In this document: piece by piece, positions 50,201 through 63,494 of the stretch
Layout of the letters: each line of letters opens with the position of its first letter
Position numbering within the stretch: the first letter of the stretch is position 1
Origin: Lutjanus erythropterus
Lineage: Eukaryota > Chordata > Actinopteri > Lutjaniformes > Lutjanidae
Assembly: GCA_020091685.1 (NCBI GenBank)
Contig: CM034592.1
Coordinates: 38,284,705 to 38,348,704, forward strand
Length of the DNA stretch: 64,000 nucleotides
Reading direction: 5' to 3'
Notes under the pieces: generated by a model
Told to the model about the DNA's origin: nothing
Seen by the model: the letters and a program-made list of their open reading frames with translations, nothing else
Database searches by the model: none
Position numbers and translations under genes: made by a program

Positions 50201-51476
50201 ATAGTGTACTCTCTGCGGATGCTCAGTGGAAATCCTTGGAACCTGGTAGTGAAGCCAACTAGTATAATGAAGCTGAAGACTGCAGGATGTCTGCGTCAGA
50301 GATCACATATAAATGAGGTGAGTTGACCCAGCATGGCCTTTAATACAAACATAAATAAATGAAGTTGTCTACGTAGGCTTAGAGACAACCAGTCTGCCAA
50401 ATTCATGAAGTGTAAAATGAAAATTACGGGAGCCAGAGTTGGTTACAAGGCAGTGAACAAGAGGCAGCATGCATACAGACACAGGGCCATGTTTGTGCCC
50501 TAGGCAAGATCAGGTGTTGGTGCACATGCCTCCAGGGTAGGTGTAAAACATGAAATGTCACTGGTATTGGTCAGGGACAGCAGCCACTGTAGCACCATTT
50601 ATATTGCTACTTAGGTAACAAACTACTACAAATGCAAATTCTACTCAGAAAACAGTATTTTAATGTTTACACAAGAAAACGTGTCTATTGGGCTTTCTTT
50701 TCCTTCTCCTCTTTTCAGTTTTCTTCCTTGTGCACTAGGAGTGGGTTGCACCAACTGGTCTTTACTACACCAGCTAAGACCAGTCTTTAGAATGGACTTT
50801 AGGTTGGTTGCAGACTTAAGCCTAGTAAAAGCTACGCCTGGTCTTAGCGATGCACATTCATGTGAATGCTCATGTTACTGCAGTTATTGCTTAGCAGCGT
50901 GCAGTGCTATAAAACAGTTTAACAATCTCCTGCTAGAGGTTTGGACCTTTCCATTATGAAATTTCATTATGAAATAAATATGCCTCAGTCAGTCCAGCAA
51001 TCCAAACTCTGGCAGTCTGTGATACCCATCATCCCTGAGTGTGCACAGGACGTGCTGCAGGCCAGGGCAGATGAAAAATAGTGAGGAACGGTACAAAGAG
51101 TATTTCTTTATTTGTAGATTTATTTGTTCATTTGTTACCTCAAGGCAGAAAGTGAGAAAAGGGGCCCACCAACAAATTTTTATTCATTTATTTTTTAATT
51201 TTCCTTTGTGGGTGATCAGCACCCACCAGAAGTTGGCGCCTTGTAGCCAGCCACCTATGTGGCCAGTGCTTTGGCCGGTCCTCATAGACATCATCATAGT
51301 CCCAAACACTTGAAAAGGTAACCTGCTCAAGTTTTTTTCCCTGGTTAACATCTTCAAAGAAGCCTTATTTGGAGAATAAAAACCTATCCCTAGTCTCAGC
51401 TTTTTCACAGGAGTATTTTGAAAGGCAGGTTGTCATCCAGTCAAAATTACAGTATGGAGAAACAAAATGGCAGTTG
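50201..51476. other. Intergenic, no gene recognised
   Basis: Near 50745-50860, GGGTTGCACCAACTGGTCTTT and its partner TTAGGTTGGTTGCAGACTTAAG look like remains of a DNA-element inverted repeat. No ORF with a familiar motif. Confidence 0.4.
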
Positions 51477-51890
51477 TTAAAGGAGCAATATGTAGCAATA
51501 GCACATGCAGAAATGAGTACAGTCACCATCCAAATAGTGAGTTGGAGCCATAGATTGTATATTACAGAGGTCAGACGGGCTGCAGAAACACTGCAGAAGC
51601 ACAAGATGCACACATTGTAAATTTACATAGAATAAGTGACCATGAGTCCAAAACTAAGCCTGTTATCCTGAGAACAGAAGCCTACTGCTCTGAAAATACA
51701 CACTCTGGACTTGGAGTTAAGTGGCTGCCTGCCCTCTGTCTGCCAGACTCAGATTAACGGGTATAAACATCTGCTCCTTCTGCAAGATTAATGATTTCTT
51801 ATGACCCATAAACAGACACTTACTTATACGGCAAATGTTCAGCATTAATTTGAACTCTAATTAATGTGAAACAGGCAAATTAAGAGTTAG
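51477..51890 (+). repeat. Dispersed repeat, plus-strand copy (GGAGCAATATGTAGCAATAG family)
   Basis: TTAAAGGAGCAATATGTAGC, then GTGAGTTGGAGCCATAG, then CCTGTTATCCTGAGAAC, then TGCCTGCCCTCTGTCTGCC, then GTATAAACATCTGCTCC, then TTAATGTGAAACAGGCAAAT: the same order as the minus-strand copy at 45165. Confidence 0.75.
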
Positions 51891-54448
51891 AACTTTCAAA
51901 GGACACCGCGCCAAGAACGTTGTTGTCAGAGAAGTGAGTGTTTCAGCTTAGCTTAATGTTTCATTTTTTTTCTCCTTTATGCAAATAGATTCAGATCATA
52001 TATCAAGAATATAGATGTGTTTCAGTTTCAGTATCACTGCAAGATTTACAGATTTACTCATTCAACTCCAAGTCAAATGATATTTCTTCTTATTCATTAA
52101 CCACAATTTTAAATTCTATATGCTATATATAGGAAACATGAAGAAGAGGAAATGCAGAGGTGGTTTTTCTGTCCTCTGAATGTGAGGGTACGGCAGTTGT
52201 TCATCACCATGTGTCACGGAGACCCAAGAGTCAACAGGTTTTCATTCCATCCAATCACTGCAACAGCAGGTTTCAGTGATTACGCGTCCCTCTGTGGCTG
52301 AACGTGTGCAAGTGAAATCAGCTGCTGGAATGAAGAACTGCAGACTCCCGAGCCTCGGCGGTCGATGCGAGGAATGGTTAGGGAAAAGATGAAATGTAAT
52401 CAACAGAATTGCTCTGGCACAGGTTTCAGTTAATGGGTTTTTACAGACAAAATGTATGATTCATTTTGTGATTTGGGATTTCATTTTAGCAATCGGTTTC
52501 TAAAGAGATGCAACTGGAGATGTTTAGCATTAAGAAAATGTGCTGCAGCTAATAACAAAGATTTTCCAGTCCACAGTGTAGTGAAAGAGGCAATCCATAC
52601 TATGAAGGTCACCTGTCAGTCTGTGAACATGTGACAGACAGCTTGATGAAGGCTAGTCCTTCTCCTTGTTGACAATACACAAATCCTTACTGCTGGAGTC
52701 TTTAAGGTTAGGGTAAGAGGATGAAGCAGCAGCAGCAGCAGTAAATCTCAAATAAAATATGATAACCTTTAGTTTATTATTTATCATGTATAAAAACAAG
52801 AAGTATACTGCTGCAGCAAAATGCAAACATAGAAAAACGTGGTGTGAATTTATGGGGGAGCTAAGGAAAATGACTGACCCAGTTTTAACACATTTTATAG
52901 AGTGTGTGATTTGTAAAATAAAAAAAATAAACGGGCGGACATTGCCGTGTTAGACAGTTAAGCTGGATGCCAACAAAAAGAACTAGAAGGGAAGGACATT
53001 TTCCTAAACAAAATTGTAATTGTCATAATATAGGTGTAGACTTTTTCTGTGCATTTTCTGGTGCAAAAATACCCCAAAAACTTTTAAGTTTCATATCAGT
53101 ATTCACTCTTAATATTAATAATAAGCTAGTTGTTATTGTTATTATTGTTTATAGTAGCACTAAACTTGACAAAGGCAGGGACAATGATGGAACTGGATTT
53201 GTGTTGAAGCACAGTCACTGTCTCCTTTTGCCACTGTAACATATGAGAGTTCGATCCACTCATGACTCTGTCCACTCAAGAGGATCCATAACTTGTTTTT
53301 AAAAGAGCTACAGCAGTATTTCTTGTCAACTTCCAACATCTACTGGTGGTCATTGGAAATACATTCAATTTATTCAGTCTGACCAGAAGCAGGGATAACA
53401 CATATCACCATCAAGGATAAAAAATGAATGACCACAGGGGGATATCAAAAGCAGTTACATACAAAAATTAACCTCTGAAAAAATACACCATGCACATGGT
53501 CAAGTAAATAAGTTTTCAGCAAAGAGAGAACAATTAAAAATAAAAACGAAACAACCAAAGGTAACAAAAGGGCACAACTGACCTGTCCTAAGTCCTGTCC
53601 CTCTTTGCTCTGTGCTCCAATAACTGTTTTCCTGTTTCCTCAACTTTGATATGCTATGTTCTAGGCTTGTCTATGTTGGGAGAGTTTTCAGTTAAGAAAA
53701 ATGAGTCAATTTCAGTCCTTTGGGCTGTTCTGAAAATGAATAAATAAAGATAAAATGAAAAATGAAACAGAAAAGATATACAAAAGTGGTGGAAACTTTT
53801 CAAATGGGTTCCTATCACATCCCATATAAATAAAATAAGGTTACTTTCTGACGTCACAATCAGAAGCATTGAGCTGTTAAGAATTCAGTTGCACTTTGCT
53901 ATCTGGTTGTTGTCTGAGCCCCTTGGTGAAAACATTTGTTACATACAAGAAGGAGGTCTCCCTGGATTTCAGCTTGCCTTTGGGAAAGAGGACAGAGTTT
54001 GAGACATGTGTCCCTTACACTCAAAAGAAGTGAGATTGAAATAATAACACTGATTTTAGGCCTTTTTTCTTACAACCTTTTTGTTTGGCAGCATTATGAA
54101 AGTAAAGTGCCAGAAACTTTTAATTCAGAAATCTAATTACTAGCAGCTATCTTTACATGCGATAAAAGAAGCAAGCTCTTCCTTTCTACCTTATTGGCTA
54201 TGATGGGCTTTGGACAGGACATGATAGTTCCTATTGGCTCAAGTGAGGTGTCAATCAAAAAATCAGACTGCAGCAACCATCGTATGACCAAAACATGGCT
54301 TATTCAAGCAGTTTGTGGGTATTTGTCGATGGAAATAGTGTTTCGGACTAAATATGTAACGAATTGGATCGACTGGACCACTGTCAATGAAAGAGGACAG
54401 TTTTTGTCAGAATATGATCAATCAATGGCTTACAGGGAGCCTTCAATA
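51891..54448. other. Intergenic, no gene recognised
   Basis: 52140-52390 is less AT-rich and repeat-free, a weak candidate for regulatory DNA. A short CAG run (AGCAGCAGCAGCAGCAG) lies at 52727. No coding gene is visible on either strand. Confidence 0.4.
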
Positions 54449-54835
54449 GTGAGTTGCCTCAGTTTTGTAATTGTGCACTAGCTTGTTTGTTTGTGGTGCT
54501 AACTGTATTGACTGTTGTGATTGTATCTTGAACTGGTTGACAACAATGGAAACACAAGAATCTCAGTTTTCTAATGGTTTGCTGCATAATGCTTACATAG
54601 TAGTTGTTAACTGTGACGAATATGAATGGGAGAATATCAGAATGACAGTTCACATTTTCACAGACCATTTTGTCAGCATATTAAAATCAATCAGTGGATT
54701 ACTTACTAATTTGTCAGTGGTGAGTTGCCTCAGTTTTGTAATTTTGTTACCTGCAGGTGTGGTCTTGAAATGTTGGACATCGATCGAAGCACAAGAATCT
54801 CTGGTTTTGAATGGCATGTTGCATGAGTAGACCTA
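54449..54835 (+). repeat. Direct duplication, period about 265 bp
   Basis: GTGAGTTGCCTCAGTTTTGT at 54454 recurs at 54719. Downstream, ACACAAGAATCTCAGTTTTC (54550) parallels GCACAAGAATCTCTGGTTTT (54790), followed in both by GCTGCATAA or GTTGCATGA. Two diverged tandem copies; the ORFs across them are not recognisable proteins. Confidence 0.7.
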
Positions 54836-54869
54836 TTTACATATTAGTTGTGTACATTAGAGTTGCTAT

Positions 54870-55165
54870 GGTGACTCAGTTATTAATTGATGATTAAATT
54901 AATTGCCAAATATAATTGATTAATAGGTCTGAGTATCTTTTTTAAAAATCTCTGATTTCAGCTTCTTAAATGCAAATATTTGGTTTCTATACTCCTGTGA
55001 CAGTAAACTGAATATATTTGGGATGTGAATAAAATAAGACATTTGAAGATGCGCTTTGGAAAATACTGATTTATGTTTTTCACTACTTTCTGACATTTTC
55101 TGATAAATGACTATTGATCAATTACTCAAGAAAATAATCGAGTTAATAATCAACAATGAAAGCTA
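54870..55165. mobile_element. hAT-like MITE (GCTGCAA family), degenerate, reverse orientation
   Basis: Internal blocks AAATTAATTGCCAAATATAATTGATT, CAGCTTCTTAAATGCAAATATTTGG, TTTTCACTACTTTCTGACATTTTCTG and AAGAAAATAATCGAGTTAATAATC match the family seen at 37802. The termini are eroded. Confidence 0.6.
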
Positions 55166-56434
55166 CTACTACTACTAGTGCACCACATTAGCAAAAAAGA
55201 CATTGTACTTTTTACTCCACTGTGTTTGTTTCATGGCCACAGTTACCTTTCAGATAAGGATTTTAAACATCTGACCAATTTATAAAATATCATAGAGCTG
55301 AGATGAAACGACCCAGCAGTATATTAAAGTTGTTAAAGCTTACTTTCCCTTCACATATTAAAATGCTGTGTACATATTAATGAATCTGTAATTATCCAGT
55401 AGAACATTACTTATCTATTAGGTTTATATGATAAATACAGAACTCTGAATGGGGCCATCTGGCATAATGAGACATTTTATTTCATTTTTGGTACTTATAT
55501 CTATATATATATATACATATGTATATTTTGCTGCAAATGCTGAAGTACTTTAATTTAATACTTCTTCCACCACTGCTAGTAGGACTAAACTAGGAGCAAC
55601 GAGGTCCTTTGAATATCCACCAGCAAATGTGTTACCTAATAATACAGTTTTTTCAGTCAAGAGTCAATCCACACTTGACCACATGTTCCAGTGAATTTTA
55701 GAGTGCGTTGCATGGTGGAAATAAGCATTTTGTACAGCTGCTTGAGAGGAGGATTAACAAAGGGGGACATTTCCTCCCTTGATTTATATAAACTGGAACC
55801 CAATTTCACTTTGTTGGCAGCCATCTTCCAGTCAGGCATTCTGGGGATTCCCCCCCCTCAAATGCAGCAGGGTGAATAATTTACACAAGTGCCTCAAGGC
55901 TTTTCTCTTCACTCGTTCTCTCTGCTGCCTTCCTGGAAAAAATAGACAACCATTTTAAGAGTTGGAAATCGACTTTGTTCACTGGACATTGGCCAGATTC
56001 TTGGAAAACAATGCTTCATCTGTCCTTCGGGCCTCTTTAAACAACCTTTGAACGTTGTTCCTGTTCCCTGCCGAAACCATGAGGAAGACCAGGTCATTCC
56101 TGCGGCTGTCGATGTGGCTCGATTTCAATAAAAATATAGAAAGCAGTTGGTGAGGCAGAACCTCTGCCAACGCTATAAGTTTCCACGCCCAAACACACCA
56201 TTTGTATCGGGCCAGAAATTATTTCTGTGCTATTTGTTGGCTAAATTTATCAGCTAAAAGCATGAAGCACCGCAGGTCACGATTTTCTTATTGACCCAGT
56301 ACACATATATCAAGTGTCTGTCTTAGTTTCATGCTTAGATGTTATTGTAGCCCATCTCAGCCAAGGTGATGGAAAAAAACAAAAAAGAAAGAAAGAAAGA
56401 CCCTGTAAGTCATTGTAATGAAAAACTTTCTCAA
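55166..56434. other. Intergenic, no gene recognised
   Basis: It contains a short TA microsatellite (55500-55527) and a GAAA run (56380-56400). Otherwise AT-rich without features. Confidence 0.5.
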
Positions 56435-57475
56435 AATAATGACTTCATATCTAGAAATAATGAAAAAAGATCTTAATACTAAATAATTAAATTAAGCTCT
56501 TTCAAAGTAAATACTTAGTATCTCAAATAATGAGATGGATTTATTGCAAAACAACGACTATCTCATAATAATGACTTAATATGGCAAAATAATGAGAAAT
56601 TTTCTCAAAATAATGTCTTAGTAACTCAAATGAATGAGTATTATCTCAAAATAATGACTTTGTATTTCAAATTAATGAGTTGTATCTTAAAATAATGACT
56701 TTTTTATCTTAGAATAATGACCTCATATCTCAGAATAATAACTTTGTATCTCATAATAATAACTTTGTATCTCAGAATGATGACTTGATCTATTGCAAAA
56801 TAAAGGTTAAGGTCAACTTTAATGTGACATTCACCACCATGCCAAGTGCAAGTATACGGGCAGACTCAGTCTCTGCATTTAACCCATCCTAGTATTTGGA
56901 GCGGTGGTCAGCTGCTGTGCAGCACTTGGTGCCCATTTCCAGTTCTAAGCCAGCACCTTGGACTGGGCTACCGACTAGAGAAGTGACCTTGTGTGTTTTA
57001 ATGATTGGGCATGGGATGGCATGAGGGAACCCATGCAGGCGCGGGGTAGAACACAGGGAGCATGCAACATGCAAAAACACACAGAAAAGCGGCCTTAGTG
57101 TTTATAGTAATATACTAAATTCAGAATAATAACTTAGTATCGCAAAGTAATGACTCAGTGTCGTAAAATAATGGCTCAGTGTGTGAGAATAAAAGCTTAC
57201 TATGTGAGTATAAGAACTTAGTATTGCAATATAATGACATAGTATAGAAAAAAATTACTATCTCAAATTATAAGAAACTTTCTCAAAATAATGAGTCAGT
57301 ATCTCAAAAACTTAATATTGCACAATTAATGACTTGAAAATTTCCTATTATTTATCTCACTATTATACTAAGTCATTATATTGAAATAAGTAAGTTATTT
57401 TGAGAAAGTTTCTCATTATTACAACATACTCACTCATTATTTGGAGATGCGTTTTGTCATTATTAAGACTTACAG
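56435..57475. repeat. Inverted minisatellite array (AATAATGACTTAGTATCTCA unit), interrupted
   Basis: Units of about 20-22 bp based on TCTCAAAATAATGACTTAGTA run forward from 56435 to 56800 and from 57110 to 57345. From about 57350 to 57475 the units are reverse-complemented (TATACTAAGTCATTATATTG, TATTTTGAGAAAGTTTCTCAT). The whole can fold back on itself. A separate repeat interrupts it at 56807-57095. Confidence 0.8.
56807..57095 (+). mobile_element. Dispersed repeat inserted in the minisatellite array
   Basis: CTGCATTTAACCCATCCTAG, then GGAGCGGTGGTCAGCTGCTG, then TGCAGCACTTGGTGCCCATTT, and near the end GGAGCATGCAACATGCAAAA with CACACAGAAAAGCGGCC. This is a widespread fish repeat (CTGCATTTAACCCATCC then a GCAGTGGGC motif). 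It splits the array, so it inserted later. Confidence 0.65.
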
Positions 57476-57779
57476 TATCTTGATTCTACATTAGCAGAAA
57501 TGGGCTCCCATACATATCAGATGACAGGTAGACATCAATTGTTTACTTGAAAGTAACAAACCACAGCCTAATCATGCTGTGCAGTCAAATATAGTTCAAA
57601 TCCACAGAACTTAAATTACAGCAAAAATGTGTACAAAACTAAGCCTAAAACTTCCAGAATAGTTGCATATAGTAGAGCAGTGCAGCCATAGAAAGCCTCG
57701 GTCTTGGGTTTGAATATTTTGGATAAAAATAGAATGATTTAAAGCTGCTTAAGAGGAAATCAAAGGGTGAACTAGAGGG

Positions 57780-58440
57780 TATTGTGCTGCACTGTCAACA
57801 GATTTCACCACACGGGGGCAGTGTTTGACAACTGGTCAACCAGCGTCTTGCTCCGGAGGACAAATTCCCCTCCAAGGTCCCCGCCTGTCTAGACAAGTTG
57901 CAATTTTCCTCTATTTTGTGGGAGCAAGCAAAGAGTGTGTGAACATTTCTACCTGAATGGTTTAAAACAGTCAGCTTCACAGTTTATCCACTGTTGTCTT
58001 GTCTGAGCTGATGAAATTTGTCAACAGACAGAATGAAACTGAAATTGGGCTTCAAGGGGAAGCAGAAGGCATATGGGACATCAGTCAAAGCGGGCTGATA
58101 AATGTCAGCAGCGGAGATGTTTTCCTCTCTCTGGTCAGGCAGAGACAGCGGAGGAATATTTTAAGATGCAGCGAGGTGTGTCCGCCAGTCTCAACAGATT
58201 ACTGGGTCCGCGTGTAATCCAGGAAAGGTCATAGCTCACTTTTAATCTCCTCCCAGGTGACATTACACGGGCTGTTATCACTACATTTCCTCACATGATT
58301 GATTGGAGGACATTATTAACATGGCAGTCACACTGTCCCATCTGCTCATGATTGACTGCAGATGAGTGTCACCATGTTATGGTGTGCGGGATTTTATTTA
58401 CTGTCTGTCTGGAGGCCTTGGCTGTTTTTTGTAAGTGTAG
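57780..58440. other. Possible conserved noncoding (regulatory) stretch
   Basis: Composition is more balanced than its flanks and no repeat or coding pattern is visible. It holds several sites of the kind seen in developmental enhancers (TGATTGATTG near 58297, CATGATTGACTGCAGATGAG near 58347). This is inference from texture only. Confidence 0.25.
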
Positions 58441-61400
58441 GTGATGTCAAACTCAAAGTCTCAGTCAGATTGGTGCGTTCAGTTTGTGTGACGCATACAA
58501 GGAAACCAAGAATTGACAAATAAAGACTGACATGCATGTAGCATGTTGAGGAATAAGTTGTACTACAACCATAAAGTTAAAATGATAAAAGGAACAGATG
58601 TATTGATGTATCACTTTCTGTAGATATGTACAGAATATTTTGATTATTTTCACAAGGACAGTAACATCTTCTCTACCATTTTTATTTAAATTCAAGACTT
58701 CCTAGTACATTGATTTTAGGGTTTGCCCGGGAAATCAATAAGCCAGCTGGATCCTCATGCATCGTGTCTATTGATCAATGGATTTAGTAGATGACCGCCT
58801 GAACAGCAGTCATTAAAAGATATTTCTGAAATAGCATGCAACCTCTACTCCTGAAGGTTGCTGTTTTATTTTATATAAATGTATAAATTCTTTCTTCTTA
58901 ATTCAGTCTCATGTTCGATTGAGTGTTATTTTGAGTCTTTTAAATTTGTAACAAATAAGAAATGGATGTCAGTAGCTAAAATTAACTCAGAGATGTTTAA
59001 ATGAAGGAGTCTGTCACCAGAATGACATTTTATAAAATGTTTTTGTTTGTTTGTATGATTATTGATTATTTGAAATTACTCTCTGGTGAAGCTATTATTC
59101 CCCTTCCCTAGTTAATTAAACTGGTATGACCTATGAGTTGTACGTACATATTATCAGTTCAAAAAAAAAAAAAACAGGCTGTGCTGGGTAAAGATGTATA
59201 AGTCAAAAGAAATCTTGATATTTGAGCTACAGTTCCTTGAAAAGTGAAAGTTACTTTAAAGTCTTGGTTACATCTAGCTAAAAATTCAATGAAACAAAAC
59301 TGTTTCTTTTAAAGATATATGTATATCCTGTATGTATATTAGCTGGTGTTGAAAAACAGGTACCTGGGTGGAAACAAAAAACACTTTTGAGCAAAATCTA
59401 GCCCCATTTTAACCTATTGACCTGTAAATTAATTAATCAGTACTGGTTATTTATTTATTCTGTTAAATCTTTTATTGCAGATTGTTTGGCTAATTTGGTT
59501 CCAGTGGAAACAAGCAGTGACATATTATCATCTTTTAAGTCAATATGGGAAACTTGTTAGCATACAGTTGGCTCTTTACCTGGGCTGAAAGTAATGAATT
59601 ACAATTAGCATACTCCTGTTACTGGAATTTTATGTTACTTAAGTATTTAATACACAAAGTAATCTACTGTACTACTTTTAAAATCACAATTGAGTAGGCG
59701 TACAGTTTGAATTAAAATCCAAGTCTTTCATCAGCATTTTTGTCGTCATTTTTGTCGATTGCTTATCAGACAAAACAGACACCCCTTTAATTGAATCCTG
59801 CTTTTGATAATGAATTAAACATCAGTGGTTAAAAAGTAACTAATACTCTGACAAGTTTTTAAGCAGAATATTTTGTAAGTTTACTTATGTACCATATAGT
59901 CACTTAACTTGCCTGCCTTCCGTTTTGGTGCTGGGAAGGTAGCACACAGTAGGTATTTAGAGCCTTTTTTTCCTGAGAAGTGATGCCTGTTGAGACAATA
60001 AATGACACTATGAGAGTGAGCTATAACAGCTGAGTAAAAACAGCAAGCTATAAAGCTCAGACAAGCTGAGACAGCTGATGAATTTCTATGGATTTGTAAC
60101 TATAAATTACCCTTTTCAAATACAAATATAGTCATGTGCCCTGTAATATAAAACTATTGATTGTATATTTTTACATTTATTTATACAACGTAGGCTTCCT
60201 ACGTATTTCTGTCTACTTGAATATATGGAAAGCAGTGGAATTGGGTTTTTAAATGTGGGTTTCTGAAAAGTTGCTGAGCTAAACTCTGTCCGCACTTCAC
60301 GAAAGTTAAAACACAAAATTCAAATATTTGTCCAAGGCGTTTCTACCAGGACTGCTTCTTTCATGGAGTTGGAATAAACAGCGAGTGGAGTCCATCCATC
60401 ACACTCTTCAAGGCAGAATGACAGCTGAGCGGAGGGGGTGACGAGGGGGGAGGAGGATGATAGATTGAATTGCTTTGACTAATACGGGCAGAGGGAGACG
60501 TTTCACGGGAGCTGTCCTCTCTACCCTCACTATCCTGCTGCCTCCACATCACCGCTTCAATCCATCTCACACTCAGATGCCTTAATGCCCCCTTACACAC
60601 TCACTCACACACAACACACATAACACACACGTGCACTGCAGGCTCTGGTTAGGCTATGACATGCTGACATTTGCCAGGCAGGAAGGTGTTGTGAATGATA
60701 AGGAAGGGAGGCATGAGTGATTGCGAAACTCCTTGCTGTGGCTCCCTCAGAGACATCCATTAGATTGGAGGAGAATTGATGGGGACATTTGTCTCTCTGA
60801 ACTGAGTTTTTTCTTCATTGGAGTTCAGATCATGGGGACTTTTAGAGGAGGGAGCAGTAGGGGTGAGACATTTCGTGTCCTGTCGTGTGCAGTGTCTCAG
60901 CCTGTGCAGTTCACTGACTTGTCTCCTAATGAGGCTCTCTGCTGCATCCCTTCCTGTCCTGTGTCCTTTGTGTCCTGCACTGTCCTTGTAGCGCGTGTCA
61001 TGACATTTTCTGTCGCGGTGCATGTCTGTGCATTCGCAATCAGCACATGTTCTATGGACGGTCATGATGTTTCAGTGCAAAAATGCAGCATTGCAAACGT
61101 GCTTGTGTTTGAAAGTCTGCCTCATTTGCAGTTTGCATACGAACATTCAAGGTGGTGCCAGTTTGACTTTTTCTCACTAGATTCCAACACCCAGATTCAG
61201 TGATCTTTTTATAAAAAAACTTAAAATCTGCAAACGTTTCTGTGTGGAACTGATTGATCATTCTTCTGATCTGGGCTTGGATACCTAAGATCAGCGAGTT
61301 GAAACTTGGAGCTACTTGCAATGTGCTGTCTAACCTGTCAGTTTACACCAATGCAACTAGACGACACAGTGCGTTGTTCCCATAGCAGTGATTCCCTGTA

Positions 61401-61743
61401 CTTCCATTGTAACTGCTGGCTTTTCCAGCTTTTTTGTAGCTGGGTATAAAATGTAGCATCTTAAAATATGAATGAGCATAGAGATAGTGAGTTACTTGCT
61501 AAAGTTGCATTTCTAGTGTTGATGAAACAGTGAAAACAAAAAAAACACGAGTTGAAAATTTGCCAACCATGGGTGCTTCAGTGCACAGCTTAAACTGTTA
61601 ACTTGAGACTAAATATCTCCCTTTTTATATCAGTGTCTCCCAGCTATTCCCAGAGTAGTTTAGAGGAGGTGGTGTGATTTCAACAACTTGAAAGTTTGTA
61701 ACTGATTTGACCAGCTTTTTTCAGTATGAGGTCATTGTGGTGA
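58441..61743. other. Intergenic, no gene recognised
   Basis: 60370-60560 is purine-rich (GGAGGGGGTGACGAGGGG). The plus-strand ORF of 160 codons at 60721-61203 is the longest outside ephb2 exons but has no known motif, no clear splice sites and no repeat match; I treat it as chance. The rest is AT-rich. Confidence 0.4.
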
Positions 61744-62057
61744 CAGTGGTTCTCAAACTGTGGGGTGGGTCCCACTGATGGGGCATGGAGCCCCTGCAGC
61801 TGGGGCGTAGATGACCAGGAGAAAAATATGAAGTGAAACCAAGATGATTTATGTAGGTAAAATCAACAAACAAGAGTTTGCTGATGCTATTAGGCTGACC
61901 TTTCTTCCACTAAAATTCAACTTGGATCCTTTTTTATTAGTTTCTTTCCTTATCATTGATAATGTCCAGTTAAAAAATAAAAATAATAGTTGTGCGGAGC
62001 ATGAAGCTTTTTTGGTTTCTGAAGTGGGGCATGCCAGGAAAAGTCTGAGAACTACTT
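61744..62057. mobile_element. hAT MITE (CAGTGGTTCTCAAACT ends)
   Basis: It starts CAGTGGTTCTCAAACTGTGG and ends with GTCTGAGAACTACTT, an imperfect inverted repeat of the hAT/Charlie type (CAGNGGTTCTCAAAC). The interior keeps GGGGTGGGTCCCACTGATGG and GAAGTGGGGCATGCCAGG. 314 bp, non-autonomous. No clear target duplication. Confidence 0.75.
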
Positions 62058-63229
62058 ACTTAACATAAATAATAAAATACAAAAGTAAAATAAATGTAAC
62101 TAGACATCAGTTAAATAATTGTCGGTGTTCATACACCAACATTTTTTTTTAAGCTTGAGCATATTTGAGTTATATTGTGCAGATTTATGAATTTGTAACA
62201 TTGTGATGCGTCAAAATTGTAACAGATACACAACTGAATTCCAGTTGTTCAACGCTGAATGAAGTTACACAGAAAGTGGTGAAGTATCTTTGGTTACTCA
62301 CAGCTAATGAGCAGAGAAAAACAGGAACCTATAATGTGGATCTGTCACTTCTGAATGATACATGATTAATAATTCCAGTATCGACATCTCTGTGTTGGCC
62401 TGATGGATGTTAGGGTGGGTGTGTTCATAAACCCTGTAGCTGTATGTAGAATCAAAGAAGCAGAAAACTTTAGCTTGCATTTAGCTCGACTGCAGGATTT
62501 ATTCTGCAGCACTCGCCTCTAAGGAGCTTTAGGTTCCTGTTGCCTGCGGGTCAAACAGGGCCTGTTTGATTATTGCACATGGTAGCAAGTAGTGTACAGT
62601 GCAATTGGCACATAATTGCTATTTAGAACACAGTTGAAATGAAAAAACTATAGAAGTGCCTACTTTTTAACACATGTAACTTACTGTATACTTTAACAGT
62701 GAACTGTACCGTAGTGTCAATGACATTTAAACATCTTTTAATGCCATTTTAGATCCTGTATGTTTTAACCATTTACATTCAATGCATGTTTATGTCTGCT
62801 TTACACATTTTTTAACCCTTTACACATACTGGTCCAATAGATCTTACAGATGCATTCCTATAAACTTTACCTGCCATCAGCAAACATACAGTTTGAACAT
62901 AATACATACAAAACATAAAACAACAGCCTAAATTCCAATGCATTTGATCATGAAAATTATTAAAAAGCAATCTAAAAGTAATGCTAAATACAAAGTTGTC
63001 ATGACAAGGATTTGAACGAGGGGAAAGCTTTTTAGTCATAACCTAAAAGATCACATGTCAGGGATATTAGATATAAATATTATCTTTATTTTTGGGTTGT
63101 GTTGCTTTTTTCTATAATGTATTTATTGATTAACAAGTGATGTACAATTATGATCAGTTTCTTGGAAAACTTTCTTGTGTAACTTCACAACACAACAGGA
63201 CAGCAGGAGAGGGCATGGATATATACATT

Positions 63230-63231
<2 letters not shown>
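62058..63231. other. Intergenic, no gene recognised
   Basis: AT-rich, no repeat or coding pattern noticed. Confidence 0.5.
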
Positions 63232-63278
<47 letters not shown>

Positions 63279-63283
63279 GTGTG

Positions 63284-63316
<33 letters not shown>
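63232..63316. repeat. Microsatellite (TG)n, about 85 bp
   Basis: An almost pure TG run with three C interruptions (GTGCGTGTG twice, and near the end GTGTCCG). It makes long Cys-Val or Thr-His ORFs on both strands that are not genes. Confidence 0.98.
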
Positions 63317-63494
63317 CCGTCCACGACTCAACAAAGTGCATATGCATGCATGCACGACACATCCACTAATTGAAGTCGAATCTCTAAATGTCACCCCAAA
63401 TCCATCCATCACCTCAAAATATGGCTTCCACTGCTGATTTAGTGAACTGGTGACACGCCACGCAAAGCTCAAATGTCATCACTCTCCTCCAGTG

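Noticed and set aside
60721-61203. Longest ORF outside ephb2 exons, 160 codons on the plus strand
   Set aside because: No known motif, odd composition (many Cys, Ser and Val without order), an overlapping opposite-strand ORF, and no convincing splice sites. Chance is the simplest explanation.
63123-63472. Overlapping Cys-Val and Thr-His rich ORFs on both strands
   Set aside because: They are translations of the TG microsatellite.
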